The notes under the pieces were generated by a model. The model worked only from the letters and a program-made list of their open reading frames with translations, did no database searches and was not told where the DNA came from. From positions 8,935,994 to 8,994,493 of the forward strand of contig NC_135552.1 of assembly GCF_964340395.1 (NCBI RefSeq): a stretch of DNA of 58,500 nucleotides, given 5' to 3'. Of the stretch, positions 25,249 to 37,402 are shown in pieces; within the stretch, counting starts at the first letter, position 1; the number at the start of each line of letters is the position of its first letter. Source of the stretch: Glandiceps talaboti (taxonomy: Eukaryota > Hemichordata > Enteropneusta > Spengelidae). The position numbers and the translations under genes were made by a program.

Positions 25249-25931
25249 ACTGTATAACTCCAAATGTGAAACAGCTAGTGTACGGTATTTCACAATTTGT
25301 GCCATCAAAGTAAATTGGTTTTAACAGGAACAAGGATTTATACATGTAGTATTGTACATCAGTGTACAGTCATGTATGTAGTCATAGAATATGAAGACTG
25401 GTATACAGTAACACATACCTCCATTTTCCATCTTTAAGACCACTATCATGCTATTATCAACAATGCATATAATTATATCTTCCTGAACATGGTAATAAGA
25501 ATAATACAAGCCATCTTTGTGATTTCTGAGTCCTTGCTTAATAATTAAGATGCAAATTACATTCTAAAATATTTAATGTTATGCAAAAATGGTACTCAAC
25601 ATGTTTGTATATGTCAAAGCCACCAACCCCAAATATTTCCTTCCTGATCTCAATCTGACAATTTCATAGGAGGTTTCTGCTTTTTGAGCCCCAAGACTTG
25701 TCAACAAATTCACAAGGAGAAAACCAGAGATACCGGTAGTTTGTGGCAATCACTTCAGTTATACATATACCAATGAATGATACCCTTCAAAAAATGATGA
25801 AATGTGGCAACAATGTGTATGTACAGATACAGATGTGTGCATGAATACTGAAGAATAACAAGTTACTTAAAAATGCATGTACCGTATGTACATACACGTG
25901 TGTTATGTATCTTAAGAATACTTTTTTACAG

Positions 25932-26052
25932 GTCAGGAATTCAATCCCATGTTTTTGCTTTTAATACTATCTTATCGATGGAGCCATAACGACTAGACAG
26001 GAACACTGTTTTGTTCCAGGCCAACTTTTTCTATAACTTTGTCACACTGTGA
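25932..26052 (+). repeat. SINE-like repeat family 2, copy 1
   Basis: The block 'aggtcaggaattcaatcccatg', then 'atggagccataacgactaga' and 'ttgttccaggccaactttttctataactttgtca', matches in order the copies at 45505, 57445 and 57640. The 'ggattcaatccc' word resembles a Pol III B-box (GGTTCAATCC), which suggests a tRNA-derived SINE. Confidence 0.5.
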
Positions 26053-26911
26053 TGTTTCCTATACATTGATGTTTATGATATGCCATACTGGGCATTACCT
26101 TAGGCATATTACCCTATCGCCCGATCTATATACAGTCATGTAAAATTTAAAATTTCAGTGATATTTAAGATAAAATTTAAGAATAAATAAAAGTGAAATC
26201 TGGAGTGACCATAAAATCTCAGAAAACAAAAACATTCCTGTATAAATGATTGATTGATGTCCTACAAATAACATTATACAATGTTTACGTTTACCGAACT
26301 ACAATAATCATGTTCTATTGTAAAGCGTTTATTGGAATTAAAACTATGTAAATTGACCAATAAAGACCACATTTTTAGTGACTTGTAGCTACTTTTGAAT
26401 TTCTATGTACTCAAGCTTGTCATTATTATGAAGTGATACATGAATACACCATTTGGATACTTTAAGAGTAAAATAATGTCTTAACTGTGTTTACAGTGAC
26501 AGGTTACTTCCTTAAAAGGGTCATCAGATCATTGCAGCTGTATTCAACGACTTGTACAAGATTTCAATGAAAATTGACTACAACATATGCGGTACACTGA
26601 AGACACTGAAATTTTTTTTTCTTTCAATTCCATGCAAATGTTGACAGTGAAAATTCAACGAAATGAAACTTTCAAAAAAATATATTCAATTTTTGACAGG
26701 AAAGTGTTTAAAGTACACATATATGCATATGTACAATGAAGACTAATTGTCACTTATTTTTATACTGGAAAATAAAAACATGAAAATATAGAATGATAAA
26801 AATGTTTAATTGAACACAACAGACCAGGCTAAGCAATTTATAAAACTAATCTTTGGTAATTAGTTGAAGACCACAAATGGTAAAATTTACGAGTCACAAA
26901 TATATATTACA

Positions 26912-27062
26912 TATTTAGATATTTTTCCCAGTCGTTTTTCTTTGTTCAGCCAAGGAAAATACAAGTAACCTAAGGACCGAGTACATGTACAGACTCAATT
27001 TGTAACAAAACCACTACGTCAAGAGTACTTTCCAGAAAAATATTGGGGAATAATAAAATTAA
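26912..27062. mobile_element. palindromic MITE, copy A
   Basis: The left arm 'ctttgttcagccaaggaaaatac' with 'gtaacctaagg' is mirrored by the right arm 'actttccagaaaaatattggggaataat'. The same layout occurs at 27443-27625 and 33246-33405. The sequence beyond the right arm (27060-27250) also resembles what follows copy C, for example 'gcgagtggtcacgat' versus 'acgagtggcatacat', so the element may be longer than the palindrome. Confidence 0.55.
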
Positions 27063-27442
27063 ACCTCCTCAAGCACAAGTTATGAAAAATCTGGAAAATC
27101 AGTTGGGATTTAGAACATTTTGACTCATACTTTGAGCATTGCAGAACTTACATTTTCATGTAGATGCGAGTGGTCACGATATACAATGAACAGGGTATTA
27201 AAACCCATATTTTTGGTTTGAAAACATTCAACATGTCTTATGTGCAGTATAATGTAATGTACGCAGCAAGTCTAGCATGTGTACATGAAGACATGAAATA
27301 CAATGTTGGATGTATACAATTACTGGCATCTGATTCCAAATAAAATATGTTTACCTACATGTAACATAACACCATTGTGCACTCAGCCTTTAGTTAGAAA
27401 TGTAGCGGTCATTTCAATCTTAACATTCCCAAGTGACAATAC

Positions 27443-27625
27443 ATGTAATTAAATGTTATTTCCAAACACTTTCTTCATTCAGCCACGGAAAATATGAGTG
27501 ACCTACAGTGCGTTTGTGTCACTACGAGCTGCTACACTCATAAAGACAACCCTTAGATCATCAGTATTTTCCTGCTGAATGAAGAAAAATATTGGACAAT
27601 AACATAATTATACCAGTGCCAGTAA
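27443..27625. mobile_element. palindromic MITE, copy B
   Basis: This is the best-preserved symmetry of the family. 'ctttcttcattcagccacgg' with 'aaaatatgagtgacct' pairs with 'cagtattttcctgctgaatgaagaaaaatattgg'. The right end 'aataacataattataccagtgccagtaatat' matches the reverse complement of the start of copy C. There is no coding capacity. Confidence 0.65.
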
Positions 27626-27649
27626 TATCAAAGAAAAATACCCCAATGG

Positions 27650-27990
27650 TGCTGTAGCACAACTGTAGTTGGCTGTTGCTATGTGCATGATCTTGTTACT
27701 AGGCATATTTACCTACCCTTTCCAGTTTTCATCTGTGCAATGTAAACCATCATTTAGCAATTGCTATGGACGTAGTCCTGTAGCTAGACATATTTGCACA
27801 CATTTTAAAAAAAATATTTAGTCACTTACCTACCCATCCCTGTTGTTATCTTTGTAAAATGCATCATCATTTCACGGTTGCTAAGGGTGTGGTCATGGTT
27901 GCTCGGACCAATTGTGTCAAAATGTTTTCAACAGTTACTGTCCCCACCAAGTTTCAACCCCATTCACCATGCAGTTTCAAGATACAAGTT
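27650..27990 (+). repeat. degenerate 120-bp tandem repeat 'gttgctatgNgcNtggtcNtgttRctagg'
   Basis: Three copies (near 27675, 27758, 27870) share 'gttgctatgtgcatgatcttgttactagg' or a variant, then 'catatttRcctacc' and 'atgcatcatcattt'. The 3' part 'ccaccaagtttcaac' and 'cagtttcaagatacaag' resembles the retroelement tail at 21480. Confidence 0.5.
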
Positions 27991-28087
27991 TTTGACCATA
28001 ATTGAGATTTTTAGACCTAATTTGCATATGCATTGGATCATCACATTGTGAATACAGCTTCATCTACACATCCCAAGATGTAAACCT

Positions 28088-28102
28088 CCCCCCCCCCCCC
28101 CC
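28088..28102. repeat. poly(C) run, 15 bases
   Basis: Fifteen uninterrupted C residues between AAACCT and ATTACATT. Confidence 0.95.
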
Positions 28103-28914
28103 ATTACATTCCTGTCCAATCTGCTCAGTAATATTGAAATTATAGATTTTTTAAACATAAAAACAATCAAACATATTAAAAAAATAATGCATTTTGTTAC
28201 CATGTTACATTGGCAGAGAGGGGGTCTTTGGTCTTAGGGTTAAACACGATTTTCTCAAACTGAGTAAGTAAAGACCACATTTTCCAAAATTCACCCGTCC
28301 CCATTCATGTATATTTTGGATATATATTATTTCTTTGGTATTTTAGTACACAACATAGATCCATGGGTGACTCAATTAGCAGTTGATGTAACCATTGCAT
28401 CTGTACAAATTTAGGAAAATATTGGCAAGAATCAGCATAAACTGCCTTCTAATAATGGTGCCTAGTACACACAAAGAAAGCAAATATACAAATAAGCTTG
28501 AGGCATTTATTTCTCCAGCGTGTATTATCACAACACTTTAGTCTAAAACACTGTGTGTCCCCAGTCAATGGTTGTCACCTGAACAAGGTCACCTGGAGTC
28601 CACAGCCCAACTATGAATATGGGCACTTGGAGTCCACAACCCAACTATGATACAACAGTGACTGAAGTGAATCAGTGCAGTGTTATGGCATGAGATGAGG
28701 TAAACTGAAAGCAACAGTCATTACAAAAGACAAAGGTGATCTTCAATGAGTAAATACATGTACATCTTTTTTTTTGCAAGAACTATTTATTTTATTCAAT
28801 TGTTGTTTTCAAGGCCGTCTTGGAGAGTACAAGGTTATATGCACATGCATGTTTGGTTATTTTAAGATATGCTAATTTCATCTAGTTACATTCTCTGGTT
28901 TGATTATTCCAAAC

Positions 28915-29261
28915 ATGGCGTTTGTTGAACCAATTCTGCTATGGAATACGAATAGTACACAGTTAATTCTGGTCTTCTTGGTTACATTTTTCACATTCGT
29001 GTGGATTTTTCGTCATGCAAGCAATCTACCTCCGGGTCCAATCATTGGGTCATTGTTTTCACTTGGCAAAAGACCATACAAGACTTTTCTGGAATGGGGT
29101 CAGATGTATGGAGACGTGATGAGTGTTCATTTGGGGACAGAATTGGTCGTGGTGCTGAACAGTCGTGAGGCCATTAAAGATGCTCTTGTCAAACAGGCTG
29201 CCAAGTTTTCATCCAAACCAACAAATTCGACTACGTACTGCACAACTGTTTAAACAAAAAG
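28915..29261 (+). CDS. P450 exon 1: anchor, hinge, first beta-sheet; carries the frameshift
   Basis: I chose the ATG at 28915 (aaacATGgcg) because it places a hydrophobic anchor right at the N-terminus. The frame runs to ...KFSSKP, then reads TNSTTYC and hits TAA at 29251. Dropping one A in 'ccaacaaatt' gives PQIRLRTAQLFKQK followed by G (split codon), which fits the family pattern before the conserved 'G-I' and also restores the phase-1 donor AAAG|GTATGA. The match in both sequence and intron phase makes an indel the simplest reading. Confidence 0.8.
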
Positions 29262-31363
29262 GTATGATCTGGATAATATAACAAGAATTGCATGATCACT
29301 GACCATCCACACTTCTAGTAAATATTTTCCACTGCAGTGAAATCTCAATAAACTCACCATTGTTGTCTGTGTTGAAAACGGCCTCTTGTAATTGTGTAAT
29401 ATTGACTATACAACTTCCACCTCCTTTGCTATACAAAGCATAAATGTTAACACATACTGAAGTTTTGTATGAAATACCACAGAACCTTTCTATTTTAAAT
29501 TAGTATTTGTCTTCACCTGCAGGTATTAATGATGCACCAACACCTACTTGGCAAGTTCTTCGTAAATATACAGCAAGAGGCCTTCATGCATTTGGAATGG
29601 GAACAACTCTCTCAAAAGAGCGAGTTCTTTATGAATGTGAATTTCTCATCAAACAACTCAATAACCACCGAAACAAGCCGACTGATCTTCGCCACTTGTT
29701 CTTGAAAAGCATCTCCAACGTCACATGTGCAATGTTGTTTGGCTGTAGATTTGATTATGAAGATGATAACTTCAAAGAACTACTTAGACTGAACGACACA
29801 TTCATCGAAGATTTACTTTCCTCAAGCTTGTTAACATTCATTCCCTTTCTGTGGCATTTCCCTTTACCTGTTAAACGCAGCCTCATCAAGAATTGGTGCA
29901 AAGTTCGTGACTATATCGACAAAAAGATAGAGGAACGCAAAATAAAGATCCAAAACCAAAGCAATGGCGAGTGCATAATAGATTGGTATCTTTTGAAGAT
30001 CAAAGAGTGTCAGGAAAGAAAAACTCAAGACTTATCCCATATTTGTCTAAATGATCTTGATCATCTGCGTGTCACCCTGTATGAATTGTTCCTGGGCGGA
30101 ACTGATACAACGTCATATATATTACTCTGGTCAATTTTTTATCTAGCTAAGTATCCGGAAATCCAGGATAAGTGCTTTAGAGACATTGCAAATGGAATCG
30201 GTATGGATAAGACCCCAAGCTTTGCTGACAAATCTAAACTTCCAGTCATTGAAGCTGTTACCCTCGAAATTCAGCGTATTGCATCGGTAGTGCCAATACC
30301 GGGTCCACACATGACATCAGAACCTGTCACACTTCACGGCTACTCTATTCCAAAGAACACATCTGTCCTGCTTAATCTTTGGTCTGTTCATATGGATGGA
30401 AAAGAGTGGGAAAATCCTGACACATTTGATCCCAAACGCTTTCTTGATGAAAGTGGCAACATTGTGAAGATGAAAAGGAACAGAATAATGCCATTTTCTA
30501 TAGGTAAATACTATAATATTTTCTTCTTTTAAAGCGAATGCTATTTTCATACCCCTTTAGGATCTGGAGTCATTTTATGATTTCACGTCATATAAATTTA
30601 GCTCAATTGCTAAGAAACATCAAATTAAACCCATTTGTTCTTTCAGGGGTGCACTGTTGCCTCAGCAGGGGTCTTAGCAAAAATAAATATTTATTAGATG
30701 AACAATGCATATTAATAATATAAGCACTTATAAGAATAACGGTTTTTCAATGTTTATGTACATCTCGTCCAAATGCACAAAAAATGTCTTCAAATTGTAA
30801 TACTTGTTGATGTACATGTAGCTTTAAGGGTTATTTACATAATTAATTACTTTCAGTAATAGGCAATATCTTAAGAATGCAACCATTAACTTTTTCATAA
30901 TTTGATACAAACATCGACTATAACAAATTGCAAGTGGTCTTTTAAGCTTGTTGATGGATGTAGCATTTAGTTTTATAATGAGTCATGTACATAATTAATG
31001 ATTTTTGGAAATTTGGCAATATCTAATATTTCATGTGACTTGATGCATACCGGTACATTGACAATTATTGAATTACATAACACATGTCCTATATCTTAAC
31101 AAAGCATGCTTCAAATCATAGCCAATTTAGAGAGAAAACTTTATATAATTTGAATTATTGGTTGATGATAACAAAGGATATAGAAAAAGCAATCCTGACA
31201 GATAATTATTAATCTACATTTGAATTTTGGTTCCATTTTTATTGTGTATACAGGTCCTCGGGAGTGCCCTGGATTACAACTTGCAAAAGTTGAGATCTTC
31301 TTATTTCTGACTTCACTGGATTTTTCAAGGCACTGGTCCGGGGACCACCAGTTCACGAAATGA
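28915..31363 (+). CDS. cytochrome P450, CYP2-clan, three exons, frameshifted
   Basis: Predicted microsomal haem-thiolate monooxygenase. Exons are 28915-29261, 29523-30503 and 31254-31363. Both introns are GT-AG and phase 1. The last intron splits the Gly just before the haem Cys loop, as in the final intron of vertebrate CYP2 genes. In order the protein shows a membrane anchor (about residues 16-32), PPGP hinge (39-42), WQVLR (C-helix WxxxR), GGTDTTS (I-helix, about 307-313), EIQR (K-helix ExxR), FDPKRF (PERF region) and FSIGPRECPG with the Cys ligand at about 447. Two defects are seen. Exon 1 needs a 1-base correction near 29221-29224; as written it stops at 29251. The last exon stops 28 residues after the Cys, where P450s usually continue for about 50-60. 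The total would be about 478 residues. It is either a recent pseudogene or a sequence/model error. CYP2U/2J-like is my best subfamily guess; the substrate is unknown. Confidence 0.85.
29523..30503 (+). CDS. P450 exon 2: C-helix to haem loop start
   Basis: The acceptor 'cttcacctgcag' is followed by a single 981-nt open exon of about 327 codons ending FSI-G|. It holds WxxxR, GGTDTTS, ExxR (EIQR) and FDPKRF, with no internal stop or frameshift. The unbroken long exon argues that purifying selection acted until recently. Compared with the many-exon vertebrate CYP2 genes, several internal introns are absent. Confidence 0.9.
31254..31363 (+). CDS. P450 exon 3: haem-ligand loop, short C-terminus
   Basis: The acceptor 'ttgtgtatacag' leads into PRECPGLQLAKVEIFLFL, which completes FxxGxRxCxG and the L-helix. 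After 'TSL' the frame continues with the unfamiliar DFSRHWSGDHQFTK and stops at 31361-31363. The usual beta-sheet 4 segment and 'P-x-P-Y' tail are missing in all three frames nearby. The 23-bp minisatellite begins only 144 bp downstream, so repeat expansion or a deletion may have removed the end. Confidence 0.8.
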
Positions 31364-31507
31364 TTTGTTCACCCCTAGTATGGCAATTTGGGGAGTAACC
31401 ACCCACCAGGCTCTGAACCCAATTATATGTATACTTTTCTTCTAATTTTTATATAACTGTTTTATATATACACAAACAATATTCTGTATAACTGTTTTTT
31501 TATATAA

Positions 31508-32430
31508 CAGACTAGAACTGGTACTGGTTTCAGACTAGAACTGGAATTGGTCTCAGACTAGAACTGGAATTGGTTTCAGACTAGAACTGGTACTGGTTTC
31601 AGACTAGAACTGGGATTGGTCTCAGACTAGAACTGGAATTGGTTTCAGACTAGAACTGGTACTGGTCTCAGACTAGAACTGGAATTGGTCTCAGACTAGA
31701 ACTGGAATTGGTCTCAGACTAGAACTGGAATTGGTTTCAGACTAGAACTGGGATTGGTCTCAGACTAGAACTGGGACTGGTCTCAGACAAGAACTGGAAC
31801 TGGTCTCAGACTAGAACTGGGACTGGTCTCAGACAAGAACTGGGACTGGTCTCAGACTAGAACTGGGACTGGTCTCAGACTAGAACTGGGACTGGTCTCA
31901 GACAAGAACTGGGATTGGTCTCAGACTAGAACTGGAATTGGTCTCAGACTAGAACTGGGATTGGTCTCAGACTAGAACTGGAATTGGTCTCAGACTAGAA
32001 CTGGGATTGGTCTCAGACTAGAAATGGAACTGGTCTCAGACTAGAACTGGAACTGGTTTCAGACTACAACTGGGACTGGTCTCAGACAAGAACTGGAATT
32101 GGTTTCAGACAAGAACTGGGACTGGTCTCAGACAAGAACTGGGACTGGTCTCAGACAAGAACTGGGACTGGTCTCAAACTAGAACTGGGACTGGTCTCAG
32201 ACAAGAACTGGGACTGGTCTCAGACAAGAACTGGGACTGGTCTCAGACAAGAACTGGGATTGGTCTCAGACTAGAACTGGAATTGGTCTCAGACTAGAAC
32301 TGGGATTGGTCTCAGACTAGAACTGGAATTGGTCTCAGACTAGAACTGGTACTGGTCTCAGACAAGAACTGGGACTGGTCTCAGACTAGAACTGGAATTG
32401 GTTTCAGACTAGAACTAGCACGGGAACTGG
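31508..32430 (+). repeat. 23-bp minisatellite, about 40 units
   Basis: Units are 'cagactagaactggaattggtct' or close variants: ggaatt, gggatt, gggact, gtact; gtctc or gtttc; actag or acaag. Runs of like variants (for example gggact + acaag between about 32100 and 32260) show local expansion. A 23-bp period cannot hold a single reading frame. The end near 32430 is gradual. Confidence 0.95.
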
Positions 32431-33245
32431 TCCCACTGACTGCCAGACTGAAACTGGAGGTGTTCCAAAGACAGAAATGGGACTCAACATTGGAGTTTGT
32501 AAACCTAACCACTGGGGGCATTGCCTACCTGTACATTTAGTTTTCCACATATTAAGTAACAGAGATTATTTACTCACTTTACCACATTAAACATGCATGT
32601 ACATGTACATTGTGTAATCAATCAACATGATTAAAAGGAGATATTAATATTAATCATAAAATAACATCCCATTTTAATACTTTCTCAGTAAACACTATGC
32701 ATATTACACTCCTAAATTAACAAGTAAATTGCTGACCACACATCTAAAGCTTGGTCATAGCACATGACCATAAATTCTTTGGTTGTTTGTTTGTCTTTCT
32801 AGCAGGTAAAACTTGACTTGGATCTATATACATCAAGCTTGTTTACCTGGTAATATGTATGAATGCCATTTAATCATCTTAACCTACAATCATTTCAAGA
32901 AACATGTTCATGTGTGTGTCATAACACAATAAATAATGTACAATTTACTTTTCACCATTCCAATGTTAAATTGATCAAGTCTACATGTACATGTACAAAG
33001 TACATCATGGTAACCACCAGTGTCTAATATGCATTACACGTTTTTAGCTGGGATGCAGGCACATCTTCTGTCTATGCTTGGAACAAATACATGTGCCTAT
33101 TATAGCATGCACAAGCCAGGCTCAACAAAAAATATGGAATATATTCTCTGGTTGTTCTATGTCATGACAAGGCATGTCTACATCATTGGTTCTGCTGTGT
33201 TTGAAATATGAGTCAAACTGTTCAAAACTGCCATTACTTCCCTGA
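32431..33245. other. gene-free stretch
   Basis: No supported gene. The 63-codon plus frame at 33020-33211 has no recognised domain. TACATGTA words are clustered near 32590 and 32980. Confidence 0.4.
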
Positions 33246-33405
33246 TTTTTTATATTACTGGCGGTGGTATAATTATATCATTCCCCAAAATTTTTCTTTA
33301 TTCAGCTGGAAAATACTCATGACCTAAGGGTTGTCAAAAAACTCTTACTTCAAAAATTATTTTCCACCTGAATGAAGAAAATTTATTGGGGAATAATATG
33401 TATAT
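33246..33405. mobile_element. palindromic MITE, copy C
   Basis: 'atattactggcggtggtataattatatcattccccaa' starts the left arm, followed by 'tttattcagctggaaaatac' and 'tgacctaagggttgtc'. The right arm is 'attttccacctgaatgaagaaaatttattggggaataat'. The left end is close to the reverse complement of the right end of copy B (27590-27625), which supports a real family with defined ends. Confidence 0.65.
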
Positions 33406-36400
33406 GGCATGTAATTATACCTCTACAAGCATATTTATGAACAATCTGCAAAAATGATTTTAATCCCCACAAAACGAGTGGCATACATTTAAACGTAGAT
33501 TGCTGTGATGTTGTGCAGCCAGGGTATAAAACCAATATTTTTGTGTTTGAATGCATTAAAGGTGATTCAAAATGCTGCATACCACAACCTTGAAAAATGT
33601 TCTGTACAAATGTATATGTCTCTTAACCAGTAAATGTAAAGCTGACTATTCAAAATTGCATTATAAGTGAGAAATAAAGGGTTAAAATTGGCATGTACAT
33701 CCTGCGAAGTTTTTTTTGGGTTTTACCCAAGGATGCATTGCGGCACAATGACCACGCATGTGTGTTCTATATACTATGCACATTCTCCACATGGAGGGCG
33801 CTATCTACAACATCATCGTTAGGCAGCCAGACACAAATGAATCTACCTCACACAAGCTTATGGGCTTTGCCTAGTTATGATATTATACATGGCGCCAATA
33901 TGGATTAAATCCACACCAAATTTTTTTTTTGAACATACAATCATGCGATTTCTCAGTCGACACCATTAACTTCCGCTCCATACACTACACCTATACCACT
34001 ATACATTAGGTGTGCGCGAGATTGAGTTTATCTTCTTGTTCTACATTTGTATTTGTCACCCAAGCACGAGGTAAAATGCTATTGCCAGTAAGGAGAATTC
34101 TCATAACAAAACCATTAACCGTTGCTTATAAAAATTTAATACTTATGACCTAAAAAAAATTTTCTGGTCATGCCATTTTGTCTAAAGTGGTGCGACAACA
34201 CAAATTTAAAAAAAAATATTTAATTCTCAACAAACCTGTCTCTCAATCTACATCATGCACATGGCAGTGACTATTCTTTTTCTTTAGTACTTTGGAATAT
34301 ATGTGTATTTGGAGCAGATGTCATTTGCTTGTTCATTATTGGCTCTGCAGTTGTCTTCAATGAAGTAAAGAAGGTTATTTTTGTGTTTTCTGACGCCGGG
34401 GTGCTGGTATTGAAGTGATGCGTGTGCTGACCAGAAACAATTCTTTCTTTTTATTGGCCTATCATTTCTGTGTATATTTGCAGGTCAAAGGTCACTTGTC
34501 AATGGTGATCTTTTCAACCTTTCTCTATGTGAACACTTCACTTCTCGAAATTCTATTCTGTGTACACAATTCTAGGTGCTCTATTGTTCTATGCAAGACA
34601 TTTATATAAGTGGACAGAAACCTCCCAAGGGGAAGTACTGAGATAGCATTTCCAAACAAACACACTGAAATTCTGTCACTATGATTTTATAATATCAGAG
34701 AAAAACTGTTGTTATTGAAAAAAAAAAGTATAAAAGTGACATTAAAAGTGTATCAGTATGGTATTACACAAAGCTGATATCTGTCAGACAATGTGATGTT
34801 GCAGTGTCCTTACAAAACATTGGCATTTCCCTGGAGCTAATACAGCAATCTCCCGATAACGGACTCTGAAAATTGATATACCTACAAATGAATTACAAAA
34901 GATGGTTTTATCTCCAAAGTGATGAAGAAAATGTCAGGCATAAATAATTTGTACTAGATGTACATCACACAGTGTAAGAATTGGAGAGGTCTAAGGGATA
35001 AGTTATATCATACTTTTAGTAGACTTTCAATCTGTAATAGTGTAAAGATGAAAGTATACTAGTGACGATAATACTATCAGCGTATAGGATTTTGTTAAGC
35101 TTTAGAATTCTGTTACTGTGATGGGGGGAATTTAATCTGGTAATATCAAGTCATTCGGCTGTATGGCTCTAGAATACCAGTCATATCAGTAGTAACAGTA
35201 ATTTGGGAAACATTTGGTGCATTTTGGAACAGTTTCAAAAGCATAGGTTTTGTTATTTTGTTCTGAAACTGAAAACGTGCACATTATGCGGGTATCCTAG
35301 CTAAAATACATATGCGTAATACATGTGTATATACCTCGGAAATAAACGGTTTAAAATTTTGCTGTTAATTTATTCAATATTGATAAACTGAAACCATTCT
35401 AGAATCCAATATGGCTGCCGACTACTGTGTTCTAACTCTAGGGGACATAAAAGATTATTGATTTCCTTTGAAACTATAAAATGAACCTCTACATTTCTTT
35501 CATCATTTCAAAAGGAACAAGCTTTTGTACGATAAACTTTGGAGAGATTTTAAGAATGTTGCTTTTCAGGGAAATTGACTCCGAGATACAATATTTTAAA
35601 TAATCCCATTTTAGTTTTACTAGTATTATGTAATTAATTATCATTAGACTACATACATTTTTGTTGTATTTCAAGGAATAAATAAAAAATGTTGCTATAA
35701 TGGCTAAAACCTAGTCAAGTTTACAGTTTATTTCACATTCTTGTTAAAGGCTGTCCGAGCTACATATATAGTATACATGTATAGTCTCGGAGAAGGATGT
35801 GATCAAGAGCTGATGAAAGACATGTACATACAAATGTACATGAATTATCCTAGTCTTCTGAGGATTGCAAATAACGAATGTACTATTAATATGCAAAAAT
35901 TGTATAGGGATTGATCCAACTTTTTTTCATGGACTGTATATACTTTACATTGTGTACACTACCAAGTTAAGAGATCAATAAACATGTGGGCAGCATGCCC
36001 ACGTACACTCCATGTAGTGGGTTGTTTACCGGGTCTTGCACTTATATGTTACATGATACATATATATATTACAGGATGTCCAGGTGATGGAGACATGAAG
36101 ATTTACATCTTGATGTTTCTATGAAAGCATCTATAAAAGGCATTCTGTATGCATACCTATGGGAAAAGTATTACACTGGGATAATCCAAGTATAGAGCAT
36201 GGAATTTAATACATCCAGTCTGTCGGCAAGATTAAAGGAGAACAAGAGCTGAGACGGGTTTTTATCTTTAAAAGCTACATTTCTCGCTGATTAGGAGACC
36301 AAGAAAAGTAATTTTCATCAATGCTACATCGTGCAACCTCTCTAGAATAACAATCTTAATATTAGCATTTCTGGCTTAGAAGAGACCTGCTGTAGGTTGA

Positions 36401-37329
36401 GGCATCATGGGAAATAAACAAAGTTAGGAGCTTTACACCTCCCCAAAAAATGCCTACATATAAATGCTAAACACAGCTGTAAAATCACAGGAAGAGCTTC
36501 TACAATAGTTTTTGTTCACAAATGTACACACATACAAGCATATATTTTTGTTTCAGAATATTTTTCAGAAAGTGTCTATAGTCTGGTGTATTTTCCACAA
36601 GGCATGGGCAACTTTCTAGTTTTCATGTTGCCTAAGAATGTACAAGATTCTGAGATTATGTTATTGTGCCTGTTGATGACATGTGACCCCCTAAGTTTGT
36701 CACTACTGTTGACATATGAACTCCTAAGTAGGTCTACATTACATGTACACTGCAACCTAGAAAACCTAGATTTGTGTCCCAGATTTTCGTTTAATGTTAT
36801 CTAATAAGCTTATATTTAAAGGAAGTAAGTCAGTCTTTAGAGTGGCTTTATCATTTCACTTTACATACACACATACATACATGTCATGAAGTACTTGGAG
36901 AAAGGTGGCAGTGTTCAATCCTTCCTTTGCCTTCCGCAATACAAGAACTGAACATTTAATCCTGGTATTCCACACTAGTAGTTTTTTTGTATACAAATAA
37001 ATACCTCCACGCCGGATTTCCTTTACAGCTGCTAGCTACATGTACACTTGGAACATTTTTTGAAAATGTTTTGTTAGGTAATATAATAACTTACTAGTAA
37101 TATAGACTTTAGTATATACCATGAACAGTATCGCATCACCTGTAGATAAACATATTTTTGTAGCTGCATACATCATAATTCAAATGAAATTGATTTTTGG
37201 GTCGTCTACACAGAGAAATCAGCACCTTCAATGGCGATCATGATTTCAACCTGTTTCTGTACTGGTTTACATGTCCAATGTACAATATATTGTGGATGTC
37301 TGATTGAAAAATGATACTCCAGTTACACC
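33406..37329. other. gene-free stretch with one weak exon candidate
   Basis: No supported gene. At 34288-34364 a strong acceptor ('tattctttttctttag') is followed by an open frame encoding a hydrophobic stretch (VFGADVICLFIIGSAVVF) and a possible donor GAA|GTAAAG. It could be a membrane-protein exon, but no partner exon was identified. The region 33700-34080 is slightly CpG-richer. Other frames are short and featureless. Confidence 0.3.
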
Positions 37330-37402
37330 AGTACAGTTTTAAGATGCCGACAGATTCAAAACTCAAGCTCTCGCTCAAGATTTAAATTTACCACTACACC
37401 AT
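37330..37402 (-). repeat. tRNA-like SINE head remnant
   Basis: The minus strand reads 'gatggtgtagtggtaaattt', then about 20 bp, then 'gagttttgaatctg'. This fits a degraded A-box (TRGYNNARNGG) and B-box (GGTTCGANTCC) at tRNA spacing. The body downstream on the minus strand (lower coordinates) is not recognisable. Confidence 0.35.

Noticed and set aside
30317-30550. Minus-strand frame opposite P450 exon 2
   Set aside because: Shadow of the P450 coding sequence.
33795-33815. CTCF-like word 'acatggagggcgctatc'
   Set aside because: Spacing differs by one base from the usual motif and there is no supporting context; a single short match is not enough.
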